A stretch of 64,000 nt of DNA from Bacteroidota bacterium (GTDB taxonomy: Bacteria; Bacteroidota; Bacteroidia; AKYH767-A; 2013-40CM-41-45): assembly GCA_016708785.1 (NCBI GenBank), contig JADJFC010000001.1, forward strand, positions 558,001 through 622,000, given 5' to 3'. Position 1 is the stretch's first letter. Every line of letters begins with the position of its first letter. Below the pieces are notes generated by a model that saw only the letters and a program-made list of their open reading frames with translations, was not told the DNA's origin and did no database searches. A program made the position numbers and the translations under genes. This document shows, piece after piece, positions 35,352-44,240 of the stretch.

Positions 35352-35858
35352 TCAATAGCACTTAAAATATTCAAACGGCTGCAAACAACTATCACAATAC
35401 CACAACGACTTACATGGCGTTGAACCGAATTGAGAAGTAAGCCTCGAATTTGTATTTCCGCAGTGCGGACATTTAATTTTTTGTTTTGACGATGAGAATA
35501 AAGGAACAGAATCCGATGAATTGGATTCAGGTGGAGCAATACCATAGGCCCGTAACTTTTCCCGCGTCGATTCACTCAACCAATCGGTGGACCATGTTGG
35601 AGAGTGTGCAATTTTTATTTCAACATCTTCTGCCCCATTCTTCAACAACAATTCTCTTATATCTTCTTTGAAAACAGTCATTGCCGGACAACCGGAATAA
35701 GTTGGAGTGATCGTTACTGTCACTTTGTTGTTTTCATCTACTGCAACACCTCGCACAATTCCTAATTCAACGATACTTACAACCGGGATATCCGGATCAG
35801 GAATCAATTCCAATAATTCCATGACAGATCCTTCAGAAAGCCTTGTCGATTTTACCAT
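35352..35858 (-). CDS. paaD: Phenylacetyl-CoA epoxidase subunit PaaD
   Basis: 168 residues. The N-terminal MIP18/SufT-like domain (about 10-105: LIPDPDIPVVSIVELGIVRG, TPTYSGCPAM) is followed by a C-terminal zinc-ribbon-like tail with CPHCG, FGSTPCKSLWYCDSC and PFEYFKC. This two-part form is typical of PaaD, thought to help assemble metal centres of the epoxidase rather than catalyse. The start overlaps the paaC stop by seven bases. Confidence 0.92.
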   Translation of the reverse strand: MVKSTRLSEGSVMELLELIPDPDIPVVSIVELGIVRGVAVDENNKVTVTITPTYSGCPAMTVFKEDIRELLLKNGAEDVEIKIAHSPTWSTDWLSESTREKLRAYGIAPPESNSSDSVPLFSSSKQKIKCPHCGNTNSRLTSQFGSTPCKSLWYCDSCLQPFEYFKCY

Positions 35859-36610
35859 GTTGCTCCCGGAAAAGCGCGTTGCAGATATTGCATTTCACTC
35901 AATATATGACCCAAATGCTCTGTGTGAATTCCTTTATTACTTCCTTTGATCACATTGTTCAGATCAGGAATATGCAATTCGGCTTCTGTAAAAACTTCAG
36001 TCACTGTTTTCATCCATGACTTATTGATCTCTTTCATATCTGGTGCAATGCCCATTGAAATCAACTCCTCATCGACCTCATCCATTTCAAACATGTCCAC
36101 AGTGAATCGCCATAATTCATTTAACGCTGCCTGAGATCTGACTTTACTCTCTTCCGTTCCGCCACCTAAGCGAATCACCCACTCACTACTATGACGTAAA
36201 TGATATTTCACCTCTTTAAGAGCCTTCTCTGCAAACCCTCTGAACATTTCATCATTGCTTTTACACAATGCTTGGTATAGATGATTCTGATATGCAGAAA
36301 ACAGCACTTCACGAACCATGGTAACTGCAAAATCACCATTAGGTTGTTCTGTGATCAGGCGATTGAAATATTCTCTTTCTACTCTCAAAAATGCAAGAGA
36401 ATCTGCTGTTGCATTATCACCCTTGATCGTTGCAGCATACTCATATAAAGTTTCCGCTTGTCCGAATAGATCCAGTGAAATATTCGTCATCGCCAGATCT
36501 TCCTCCAGAATCGGTCCACGACTGCACCATTCTGCAAGACGTTGCGCAAGAATTAAATTACTGTCCGCAATACGCAGACAATACTGATAAATTGCTTCCT
36601 GTGTTTTCAT
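35852..36610 (-). CDS. paaC: Phenylacetyl-CoA epoxidase structural subunit PaaC
   Basis: 252 residues, all-helical, ferritin-like without a full set of iron ligands, as expected for the structural partner of PaaA. Family stretches include YCLRIADSNLILAQRLAEWC, LGGGTEESKVRSQAALNEL and HIPDLNNVIKGSNKGIHTEH. It lies five bases after paaB and overlaps paaD. Confidence 0.93.
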   Translation of the reverse strand: MKTQEAIYQYCLRIADSNLILAQRLAEWCSRGPILEEDLAMTNISLDLFGQAETLYEYAATIKGDNATADSLAFLRVEREYFNRLITEQPNGDFAVTMVREVLFSAYQNHLYQALCKSNDEMFRGFAEKALKEVKYHLRHSSEWVIRLGGGTEESKVRSQAALNELWRFTVDMFEMDEVDEELISMGIAPDMKEINKSWMKTVTEVFTEAELHIPDLNNVIKGSNKGIHTEHLGHILSEMQYLQRAFPGATW

Positions 36611-36615
36611 ATCAG

Positions 36616-36909
36616 TTATAAATTAGTTGTGCCTGCAGGCATTTTGTAAAAATTCGGAGTGCGGTAGATCTTGTCTTCTGCCGGATCAAAAAATTCAGCT
36701 TCCTCTTCGCGTGTTGTTGAAAATATATTGTCAGTCTGAACTACCCACAATGACCGACCTTCATTTCTGCGCGTATAAATATCACGTGCATTTTGCAAAG
36801 CCATATTTTTATCCGTCGCATGAACACTCCCGGCATGTTCGTAAGGACCGCCATTCTTAGCTTGTATAAATACTTCCCATTGCGGAAATTGATTGCTTTT
36901 CTCTGTCAT
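36616..36909 (-). CDS. paaB: Phenylacetyl-CoA epoxidase subunit PaaB
   Basis: 97 residues. The family pattern is clear: QWEVFIQAKNGGPYEHAGSV, HATDKNMALQNARDIYTRRN and SLWVVQTDNI. PaaB bridges the PaaAC heterodimers. It follows paaA by 17 bases. Confidence 0.93.
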   Translation of the reverse strand: MTEKSNQFPQWEVFIQAKNGGPYEHAGSVHATDKNMALQNARDIYTRRNEGRSLWVVQTDNIFSTTREEEAEFFDPAEDKIYRTPNFYKMPAGTTNL

Positions 36910-36926
36910 GTTCTTCGATGTTTGAC

Positions 36927-37868
36927 TTAATTAAGTGAATTTTGTTTTTGTTGCTTCTTCCCGAAAGCTACGGCTGCTTCGCGCACCCATTCTCCCTCTC
37001 TATGATATTTTATGTGATGAGCAATTCTCTGATGGTTGCAAGGACCATTTCCGTTGACCACAGTCCAGAATTCGTCCCAATTGATATCTCCGAAATTCCA
37101 ATTCCGGGTTTCTTTATTGTACGTTAGATTCAAATCAGGAACCGTCAATCCAATGTGATGCGCCTGCTCAACCGTTCTGTTCACAAAACGCTGACGAAGT
37201 GAATCGTTACTTTCAACTTTGATCTTCCATTTCATCGATTCAGATGTATGCGCAGATGAACTGTCATGCGGCCCGAACATCATCAAAGATGGCCACCACC
37301 AACGATTCATTGCATCTTGTGCCATTGCCTTCTGTTCATTTGTTCCGGCCATCATCTTTGCCATGATCTCATAACCTTGACGCTGATGAAAACCTTCTTC
37401 TTTACAAATACGAACCATTGCCCGGGCATATGGACCAAAGCTGCATTTTGCAAGCATCGTCTGATTCACAATTGCGGCTCCGTCAACTAGCCAACCGATT
37501 GCACCGATATCAGCCCAATTCAATGTCGGATAATTGAACACACTTGAATACTTCGCTTTCCCGGTTTGCAATTGCTCAATCATTTCAGATCGATCGATAC
37601 CAAATGTTTCAGCAGCGGAATATAAATATAGTCCGTGCCCGCCTTCATCCTGAATCTTTGCCAATAAGATCTTTTTTGCACGAAGCGATGGTGCACGTAA
37701 GACCCAATTTCCTTCCGGTTGCATTCCTATTACTTCGGAATGCGCATGCTGTGAGATCTGACGCAATAACGTTTTACGATATGCTTCGGGCATCCAATCT
37801 TTCGGTTCGATCTTCTCACCTGCATCAATGCGCTCCTGAAAGTGCACTAGTTTTTGTTCGTCTGTCAT
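36927..37868 (-). CDS. paaA: Phenylacetyl-CoA epoxidase catalytic subunit PaaA
   Basis: 313 residues. Ferritin-like di-iron monooxygenase: ligand motifs KIQDEGGHGLYLYSAAETFG near residues 70-90 and ICKEEGFHQRQGYEIM near 155-170 (ExxH pairs). It converts phenylacetyl-CoA to the 1,2-epoxide with PaaC and needs reductant from PaaE, which is not encoded here. It lies 10 bases after the hpd stop, so hpd-paaABCD is probably one transcript. Confidence 0.95.
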   Translation of the reverse strand: MTDEQKLVHFQERIDAGEKIEPKDWMPEAYRKTLLRQISQHAHSEVIGMQPEGNWVLRAPSLRAKKILLAKIQDEGGHGLYLYSAAETFGIDRSEMIEQLQTGKAKYSSVFNYPTLNWADIGAIGWLVDGAAIVNQTMLAKCSFGPYARAMVRICKEEGFHQRQGYEIMAKMMAGTNEQKAMAQDAMNRWWWPSLMMFGPHDSSSAHTSESMKWKIKVESNDSLRQRFVNRTVEQAHHIGLTVPDLNLTYNKETRNWNFGDINWDEFWTVVNGNGPCNHQRIAHHIKYHREGEWVREAAVAFGKKQQKQNSLN

Positions 37869-37878
37869 AACAATTTTT

Positions 37879-39033
37879 TTATAATGTTCCTCTACGTGCT
37901 TGTTCTGCTTCTATACTTTCAAACAATGCCTGGAAATTTCCTTTCCCAAATGACTTCGCTCCCTTACGTTGAATGATCTCAAAGAAAAGTGTCGGACGAT
38001 CTTCGACAGGTTTAGTGAAGATCTGCAATAGGTATCCTTCTTCATCACGATCGACCATGATACCCCATTTTTTCAGAGTAGTAAGATCTTCTTCAATAAT
38101 ACCGACACGATTGGCCACTGTATCATAGTATGAACCCGGGACATATAAAAATTCCACACCATGTTTGCGCATTTCAGAAACAGTGTGAACGATATCATCA
38201 GTTGCAACTGCTATGTGCTGACAACCCGGACCATTGTAAAAATCCAAGTACTCTTCCACCTGAGATTTTTTCTTTCCAACTGCCGGCTCGTTGATTGGGA
38301 ATTTGATAAATCCATTTCCATTCGTCATCACCTTACTCATCAATGCAGTGTACTCAGTGGAAATATCTTTGTCATCAAATGTCACCAGATTGAAAAAGCC
38401 CATTACTTCACCATAGAATTTACTCCAGATATTCATTTCGCCCATTCCAACATTTCCAACCATGTGGTCTATATATTTCAGCCCCATTGAATGTGGTTGA
38501 TATTCTGTTTCCCACTTCTCAAATCCGGGTAAGAATAACCCCTTGTAATTTTTCCTTTCAATGAATAAGTGAACAGTATCTCCATACGTATGAATTCCGG
38601 AAATGCGCACTACCCCATTCTCATCCTTCTTTTCATGTGGTTGAACATATGCTTTTGCTCCACGTTTTGTTGTTTGTTCAAAAGCGTCGTAAGCATCTTC
38701 CACCCAAAGAGCGATGACTTTTACGCCATCACCATGAATGCGGATGTGTTCTGAAATCTCACTGTTCTTGTCAAAAGGTGTAGTTAATACCAATCGAATT
38801 TTCCCTTGCTGAAGAACATAGGATACTTTATCCCGCTGCCCCGTCTCCAAACCGGAATAAGCCAACTCCTGAAACCCAAAAGCAGTTTTATAAAAATGTG
38901 CAGCCTGCTTAGCATTGCCTACATACATTTCTACATAGTCAGTTCCTAGAATAGGAAGGAAATCCTGAGCCTCTTTGAATATTTTTGTTGTCTCAGAATA
39001 TTTGAAATTTTTTACTTCTGTTAAATCATCCAT
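37879..39033 (-). CDS. hpd: 4-hydroxyphenylpyruvate dioxygenase
   Basis: 384 residues with two vicinal-oxygen-chelate halves. Non-haem iron ligands are visible as His in YIDHMVGNV, His in GPGCQHIAVATDDI and Glu in LFFEIIQRKG, near residues 190, 270 and 350. It converts 4-hydroxyphenylpyruvate to homogentisate, the substrate of the product of hmgA, encoded just upstream. The C-terminal helix (SFGKGNFQALFESIE) is family-typical. Confidence 0.95.
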   Translation of the reverse strand: MDDLTEVKNFKYSETTKIFKEAQDFLPILGTDYVEMYVGNAKQAAHFYKTAFGFQELAYSGLETGQRDKVSYVLQQGKIRLVLTTPFDKNSEISEHIRIHGDGVKVIALWVEDAYDAFEQTTKRGAKAYVQPHEKKDENGVVRISGIHTYGDTVHLFIERKNYKGLFLPGFEKWETEYQPHSMGLKYIDHMVGNVGMGEMNIWSKFYGEVMGFFNLVTFDDKDISTEYTALMSKVMTNGNGFIKFPINEPAVGKKKSQVEEYLDFYNGPGCQHIAVATDDIVHTVSEMRKHGVEFLYVPGSYYDTVANRVGIIEEDLTTLKKWGIMVDRDEEGYLLQIFTKPVEDRPTLFFEIIQRKGAKSFGKGNFQALFESIEAEQARRGTL

Positions 39034-39085
39034 TGTCGTGTTGTAATAGGAATTTAGTAAGTTTTAATTTGATTAATAATGAATC

Positions 39086-39099
39086 CCGATAGCTATCGG
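39086..39099. promoter_or_regulatory. 14-bp perfect palindrome between hmgA and hpd
   Basis: CCGATAGCTATCGG is a perfect palindrome in the 106-base gap upstream of hpd. A weaker dyad, CCACT-GATCA-AGTGG, lies at 39115-39129. Either could be an operator or a processing site, but similar CCGATAGCTATCGG words are also seen as dispersed intergenic repeats in this phylum, so a regulatory role is only a possibility. Confidence 0.45.
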
Positions 39100-39139
39100 T
39101 ATTAATAATTAACACCACTGATCAAGTGGCAGCGTAGTC

Positions 39140-40321
39140 TCATTTTTCATTTATCGACACTTCGCTGTCCAACCAACTTTGATAGTAGTCTTCAAGCTCC
39201 ATATCCATTGCAGCAGAAGCAATTTTTACCGGATTGAAAGGATCGATCATTACTGCCAGTTCTTTTGTTTCTTTCTTTCCTATGCTGCGTTCGATCGCAC
39301 CGGGATGAGGGCCATGCGGTAATCCTCCGGGATGTAGCGTGATCTGACCTTTCTGAATATTGTTACGGCTCATGAAATCGCCATCAACATAATACAGCAA
39401 TTCATCACTGTCGATGTTACTATGGTGATACGGTGCCGGTATTGCTTGCGGGTGATAATCATACAGTCGCGGAACAAATGAACAGATCACAAAATTCTTC
39501 CCCTGAAAAGTCTGATGAATTGGTGGCGGCATATGAATGCGACCAGTGATCGGTTCAAAATTGAAAATAGAAAATGCATAGGGATAACTGCAGCCATCGT
39601 ATCCAACTACATCGAATGGATGAGTTTCGTAAATATAAGGATAGATCAATCCACGTTTCTTTATGTTGATCAGAAATTCGCCATGTTCGTTGTGCGTTTC
39701 AAGATTAACGGGCAGCTTGAAATCTCGTTCACATAATGGCGAATGTTCAAGAAATTGCCCATACTTATTTCTGTATCGCTCCGGAGTTTCGATTGGCCCA
39801 TGTGACTCAACAATCAGTAAATGGTTATCCTCATTATTAAACAAGAATTGATAGACCGTGCCTCTTGGAATTATTATATAATCACCATATTCGAACTCGA
39901 TTGAACCATACATTGACTTTAACACACCACTTCCCTTATGAACGAAGATCATTTCATCGGCATCGGCATTTTTGAAAAAGTAATCGGTCATACTCTTTTT
40001 GGGAGTTGCAATTCCGATTGTCATATCATCATTCAAAAACATGATCTTTCTGCTCTCAATAAAATCGTCTTCAGAATTGGTATTAAAAGTCTGATAACTC
40101 CTGGACTGCAAATTATCTTCAATGGAGATCTTTGGCCGAACAGAATACGGCTTACCTTTTTCCTTGACCATAGTTGGTGGATTCAAATGGTAAACCAAAG
40201 AAGATACTCCTGCGAAGCCTTCGGTTCCAACTAATTCCTCGTGGTAAAGCTTTCCTGCTTCATTACGAAATACGATGTGTCTTTTAGCGGGTAATTTACC
40301 AACCTGACGATATAATGGCAT
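39140..40321 (-). CDS. hmgA: Homogentisate 1,2-dioxygenase
   Basis: 393 residues, cupin fold. Catalytic and iron-binding stretches near the C-terminus: PAPYHHSNIDSDELLYYVDG, and LHPGGLPHGPHPGAIERSIG. It opens the homogentisate ring to maleylacetoacetate in Phe/Tyr degradation. Maleylacetoacetate isomerase and fumarylacetoacetase are not in the window. First gene of the aromatic cluster reading towards hpd-paaABCD. Confidence 0.95.
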   Translation of the reverse strand: MPLYRQVGKLPAKRHIVFRNEAGKLYHEELVGTEGFAGVSSLVYHLNPPTMVKEKGKPYSVRPKISIEDNLQSRSYQTFNTNSEDDFIESRKIMFLNDDMTIGIATPKKSMTDYFFKNADADEMIFVHKGSGVLKSMYGSIEFEYGDYIIIPRGTVYQFLFNNEDNHLLIVESHGPIETPERYRNKYGQFLEHSPLCERDFKLPVNLETHNEHGEFLINIKKRGLIYPYIYETHPFDVVGYDGCSYPYAFSIFNFEPITGRIHMPPPIHQTFQGKNFVICSFVPRLYDYHPQAIPAPYHHSNIDSDELLYYVDGDFMSRNNIQKGQITLHPGGLPHGPHPGAIERSIGKKETKELAVMIDPFNPVKIASAAMDMELEDYYQSWLDSEVSINEK

Positions 40322-40690
40322 GTCCTTTAATTTGAGTATAAATTTTTAAATTTTCTACCGATTAAAATATGATAGCTGTCAATGTCCAAAATGACTGAGG
40401 TCAGGTTTTTCTGCCTGTTGATTGCACTTAAAAAGCAAATAATTGGATTTTTCTGTTCATGAATGCAAAAAGGGAAAAACATAGCTGAAATCAAATAATT
40501 AACAAGAATCATTTTTCATCTGTCCCTGATACATATTGCTTCACCCTCATTAAACATTAGCTAACCAAAAGAATGTTTTTTCAATTTACATTTTGAGTAC
40601 ATTTTCATATTGGTTTTCGTTACTCACCTTCATATAACGAAATTCGAAAACTGACATCTCTGTTTTAATATCTCTCAAGTCAAAATATTT
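40322..40690. other. Divergent promoter region of hmgA and the GT39-like gene
   Basis: 369 bases between divergent genes. A 61-codon frame on the minus strand (40327-40512) looks like chance. I find no exact TAnnTTTG box near either start and no repeat array. Confidence 0.4.
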
Positions 40691-41698
40691 ATGAAGAATA
40701 TCATCTCATATCTTCTAAACTCAAAAAAGACCTATAAGTACTTACTAATATCGAACGGAATTCTTGCTTGTATCCTATTCTATCTTTTCAGAGATTTCGT
40801 AAGTGGAGACGAGAAAAATTATTTGAGCTATGCACAGGGCCTGGATTATGGTCGTTTCTCTCAATGGTGGTTTTTACCTAATTATGTTCCAGATACAATT
40901 AGTACCCCGGGGTACCCGTTTTTTCTTTTCCTAATCGAAAAAATCTCAAGCGGATTATACTTCATTAAAGCAATTCAACTCTTACTTTATTCAGGGTCTG
41001 TTTTTCTGATTCTGAAAATCGCTTCACAATACGACTCCGGATATCGGTTAAAAAACATATTTCTTATTCTTTTGCTTCCTTACGTTCAGGTATCCGTTTT
41101 TGCAATGAGCATTCAACCGGAATCGCTTTTGACATTCCTGATCACCCTCTTCCTCTACATCGATTCAAGAAATTTGAAACCCGAATGGAAGTACAGCGCT
41201 CTTGGTTTACTGAGCGGTTGTATATATCTGGTTCGACCATCTTTCCTTTTCTTTCCAATACTACTTTTCGCTTTCAAACTGATCACGCAACGTGAAAAAT
41301 TTCCGGTTGGACTAGGTATTTCCATGCTGGTAATTTACTTCTTGTCCATCATGCCTTATGGAATATGGAACCTGAAGAATCACCATGTGATCAGTATCAC
41401 CCCAATCGAAGGAGCAGGTGGGAAATTATCACTGGGATACTGGAGCTTTAAAATGCCGGGGTATTACGAAAAAAGATACTTAGGAAATTCTATGTCAAAT
41501 GAGATTTTTTCATTTACACCCAAGTCAGAAACAAAAAATAATATTCACGCATATAATAAAGAATGGGATTACATTGACTCCGCTTGTGCGCAATACCTTT
41601 CGCCGCAGGATTATTTCAATTTAGCGGAAATGAATAATTACAATGGATATTACAAGACATATAATGCCAAATATACAATAGAACGGGAAAACTATTGA
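40691..41698 (+). CDS. GT39-like membrane glycosyltransferase, 5' part of a frameshifted gene
   Basis: 335 residues with eight or more membrane helices. The first periplasmic loop has an acidic motif (FVSGDEKNYLSYAQGLDYG) and STPGYPFFLFLIEK, like the GT39/ArnT-type fold, and a membrane core with SGCIYLVRPSFLFFPILL. The frame stops at 41696-41698 within ERENY; the next frame begins in the same bases and continues naturally (LKKLTMKHLKEEPIYTLKTK). One extra T in TATTG would restore a single protein of about 480 residues. Confidence 0.75.
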   Translation: MKNIISYLLNSKKTYKYLLISNGILACILFYLFRDFVSGDEKNYLSYAQGLDYGRFSQWWFLPNYVPDTISTPGYPFFLFLIEKISSGLYFIKAIQLLLYSGSVFLILKIASQYDSGYRLKNIFLILLLPYVQVSVFAMSIQPESLLTFLITLFLYIDSRNLKPEWKYSALGLLSGCIYLVRPSFLFFPILLFAFKLITQREKFPVGLGISMLVIYFLSIMPYGIWNLKNHHVISITPIEGAGGKLSLGYWSFKMPGYYEKRYLGNSMSNEIFSFTPKSETKNNIHAYNKEWDYIDSACAQYLSPQDYFNLAEMNNYNGYYKTYNAKYTIERENY

Positions 41699-42144
41699 AG
41701 AAGCTTACAATGAAACATCTTAAAGAGGAACCGATCTACACTTTGAAGACAAAACTTTTTACACTTGCCCGGCTTTGGTTTACGGGTCTACAACTTTCAG
41801 AGCTTCAAAATCCAAATTCAGGAAAACAATTTTTTGCAATTTATTTCAGTATTGTTTCAGCATTGTTCTTTCTAGCATCTTTGATCCTGATTCCGGTTGC
41901 ATTCTATAAAAAGAAAATCTCATGGGCAGGATCCCAAACTGCAATTATACTTATCACTTATTATGGACTTGCACACATTGCATTTGCACTTCAGGCCAAA
42001 TACACGATACCTCTGCGACTGATCGTTCTGCTATTACTGGCCAGAACTATTCATGGTTTGTTCTCAAACGAATCAGCAAAGAAACCAAAAGAGGATGCAG
42101 TACTCGAATCTGCAAAAACTAATCCGGAATTACATTTCTCATAA
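41695..42144 (+). pseudogene. 3' part of the frameshifted GT39-like gene
   Basis: 149 residues from a TTG overlapping the upstream stop. It carries an amphipathic start (KKLTMKHLKEEPIYTLKTKL), FTLARLWFTGLQLSE, and three or four C-terminal membrane helices that complete the topology of the preceding gene. As an independent gene it would lack any start context. The tail after residue 125 is charged and non-conserved. Confidence 0.65.
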
Positions 42145-42169
42145 CAGATCCGATTCATAGAGCCACCAT

Positions 42170-42949
42170 TTATGATCTCAGGTAAACTTGCTCAGAAACT
42201 CGAATTTGCTCATTCGAAACAAATTGCTCCTTCTGTCCAGAATAAACAAACACCATTGTTTTAAAGAATTTGCCGAACATTTTTTCCATGAATAATTTAA
42301 AAGTAACGTTTCCGGCCTTCAATGCTTTTTTATGTCCAAACCAGATCGCATGAATTACAAAAAAGAAAAAAGCAGAATACAAGAGTACCGAAATTACTTT
42401 GAAATAAAATCTCTTTTTCTGAAATAGAATATATAATCGTTCATTCTGAAATTTAATATGATGAGCTTCATCAATTAAAATATCATTACAAATTGATTTC
42501 AACAAATTACAATCTGTTGCCTCTTTCAAAGCCTGATAAAAGATCTGAGCTGCGCTTTCAACAATGATCACTGCAATTGTCCATATTTCCATACTTGTAT
42601 TGAAGTAGCGAATTTTTCTAAACAATGTATCACCCCAGTCTTGCTTTGCACGCTTTTCACCAATCAAATCGATATAACGCCCGAGATTATTACCGTGCTT
42701 TTGCTCTTCTTTAATAAAGAGTTCAACCGCTTCAGGATAAACTTCATCCTGAGTAGTACCGGAATATTTATTTGCAGCAGCTAATAAATGTTTGCCGTCA
42801 CTTGTCTCTCCTAATTGCCAAGCCTTCAAAGAATATAAAACCTTATTCTTTTCAACATTGCTGATCGATGGTCCTTTAGACCAATCAATTCTTTGCTTCA
42901 TTAAATTATTTTCAAAATGCACTTTCCAGAACTGAGATGTGTGTATCAT
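42170..42949 (-). CDS. Ferritin-like di-iron protein (unassigned)
   Basis: 259 residues, all-helical. Two ExxH ligand motifs are visible: FIKEEQKHGNNLGRYID near residues 78-94 and ILIDEAHHIKFQNERL near 155-170, with acidic residues in the helix between (STSMEIW-like and IIVESAAQ), so a carboxylate di-iron site is likely. A hydrophobic stretch near 182-205 (SVLLYSAFFFFVIHAIW) suggests membrane association. The family and substrate are not recognised. Third gene of a DUF2306 / small exported protein / ferritin-like set. Confidence 0.65.
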   Translation of the reverse strand: MIHTSQFWKVHFENNLMKQRIDWSKGPSISNVEKNKVLYSLKAWQLGETSDGKHLLAAANKYSGTTQDEVYPEAVELFIKEEQKHGNNLGRYIDLIGEKRAKQDWGDTLFRKIRYFNTSMEIWTIAVIIVESAAQIFYQALKEATDCNLLKSICNDILIDEAHHIKFQNERLYILFQKKRFYFKVISVLLYSAFFFFVIHAIWFGHKKALKAGNVTFKLFMEKMFGKFFKTMVFVYSGQKEQFVSNEQIRVSEQVYLRS

Positions 42950-42960
42950 TGGCGTTATTA

Positions 42961-43371
42961 TTATTTCTTAATGTCAGAATTTACAAAATACTTCTTTTCG
43001 TCACTTGAATAAGGCAGCCTTTGGGCAGCCGTCAAAACAATCTTTACTGAGTCACTTGTGGTTTCAAGGCTATCGGATTCAGGTATTTCAACAAGTGCAG
43101 CTCTTGAAAATTTTTCCAGACTGACCTGTCTTACTGAAACGGACGTTTTCTCAGCAATATTTTTGCTTACATGCTCAGGCCGGAAATTTTCGCTGTTTGC
43201 ATAAGACACTCTGCCCGAACCTGAATTTCTATTTTCAACATTGCGAGCGATAACAACAGGTTCATACAAGCCATTTAATTTACTTGACCGATCAGAAATA
43301 AAATAATCAACAGCGCCATAGAGCATGGCAGAAATCATCAGTATTGAACTGAATAGAATCATCTTTTTCAT
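42961..43371 (-). CDS. Hypothetical exported protein
   Basis: 136 residues with an N-terminal signal anchor (MILFSSILMISAMLYGAV) and a polar, low-complexity remainder rich in Ser, Val and Arg. No domain is recognised. It overlaps the DUF2306 gene by four bases and lies 11 bases before the ferritin-like gene, so the three are almost certainly cotranscribed. Confidence 0.55.
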   Translation of the reverse strand: MKKMILFSSILMISAMLYGAVDYFISDRSSKLNGLYEPVVIARNVENRNSGSGRVSYANSENFRPEHVSKNIAEKTSVSVRQVSLEKFSRAALVEIPESDSLETTSDSVKIVLTAAQRLPYSSDEKKYFVNSDIKK

Positions 43372-44057
43372 CTTTTTTGAATTAGAAGGTTTATACTTTT
43401 AAAATACGATTGATTCTTATTATAAATAAAGCATTCTGCAAATAGGATATTGCCAAGTACACTAATCCAAAGCGAAATCTCATAATTCTCCAAGTGTCCC
43501 CAACCAATAGAATAAAACAGTAAATGATATATGCGGAATGTCACAGCTGTCATAGCCATACTATATGACCGAATCATCCAGATCTTATGCATTAAAATTT
43601 CTTTTCTCAGAACAGCTTGCAGTCCTTTTATTGTAGTATAAAACCAATACAAGGCCATAAAGACAAATAAAGCACGCTCCCAATAACTTCCCTTTGCAAA
43701 AAAAGACATGTATAATCCCGTTGGAGCACCTAGACCCAATACCACAAATACGTAAATGCGACCGGAAATTACATGGATCAGCTTTCTTTTTCGCAAGAGC
43801 TCTGAAGAAAATTGTAATAATGCAGTTGCAATGCAAAACATTCCTGCAAAAATGTGAATATAGAAGCTGGCTTTATAAATCGGTTTGGCAAAAAGGATTG
43901 CTCTTTCTTGTATAAAACTAAATCCGGGACTAAATGAAAAATAAGGTATTGTATTCTTTACTAAAAGCAAACTGAAAAATACAACCGGGATCCAAAACAA
44001 CAGACGATACGAATAGCGAAAAGTTTTTCGTAACGTAATGGAGCGCCGGTTACCCAT
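43368..44057 (-). CDS. DUF2306 membrane protein
   Basis: 229 residues, about six membrane helices. The DUF2306 pattern is visible: FYIHIFAGMFCIATALLQF, KLIHVISGRIYVFVVLGLG, LYWFYTTIKGLQAVLRKEI and HKIWMIRSYSMAMTAVTFR, with conserved His residues that could bind haem. The function of the family is unknown. First gene of the three-gene set ending at 42170. Confidence 0.8.
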   Translation of the reverse strand: MGNRRSITLRKTFRYSYRLLFWIPVVFFSLLLVKNTIPYFSFSPGFSFIQERAILFAKPIYKASFYIHIFAGMFCIATALLQFSSELLRKRKLIHVISGRIYVFVVLGLGAPTGLYMSFFAKGSYWERALFVFMALYWFYTTIKGLQAVLRKEILMHKIWMIRSYSMAMTAVTFRIYHLLFYSIGWGHLENYEISLWISVLGNILFAECFIYNKNQSYFKSINLLIQKR

Positions 44058-44144
44058 TGGATCTGGTTATTATTCAGACCTTAACGCAAAATTACTTTTG
44101 GATATTTTAAATGAACTATTAAATTGTGTTAAATTGAAATCGAG

Positions 44145-44223
44145 ATTCGTAATTCGACATTCGAAAATCCTTACTACTGATTAAGCGTTAGCACTAATCC
44201 GAAATCCGCACTTCGAAATCCGC
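44145..44223. repeat. Paired 7-bp-period word arrays (ATTCGNA / AATCCGC)
   Basis: First block ATTCGTA, ATTCGAC, ATTCGAA at 44145-44165. Second block AATCCGA, AATCCGC, ACTTCGA, AATCCGC at 44196-44223, four exact 7-bp steps. It fills the gap between the DUF2306 gene and prfC, with no T-run that would make it a terminator. Confidence 0.6.
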
Positions 44224-44240
44224 AATACAACGATTTGCCA

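Noticed and set aside
40327..40512. 61-codon minus-strand frame upstream of hmgA
   Set aside because: It ends five bases before the hmgA start with no recognisable domain or promoter; probably leader DNA.
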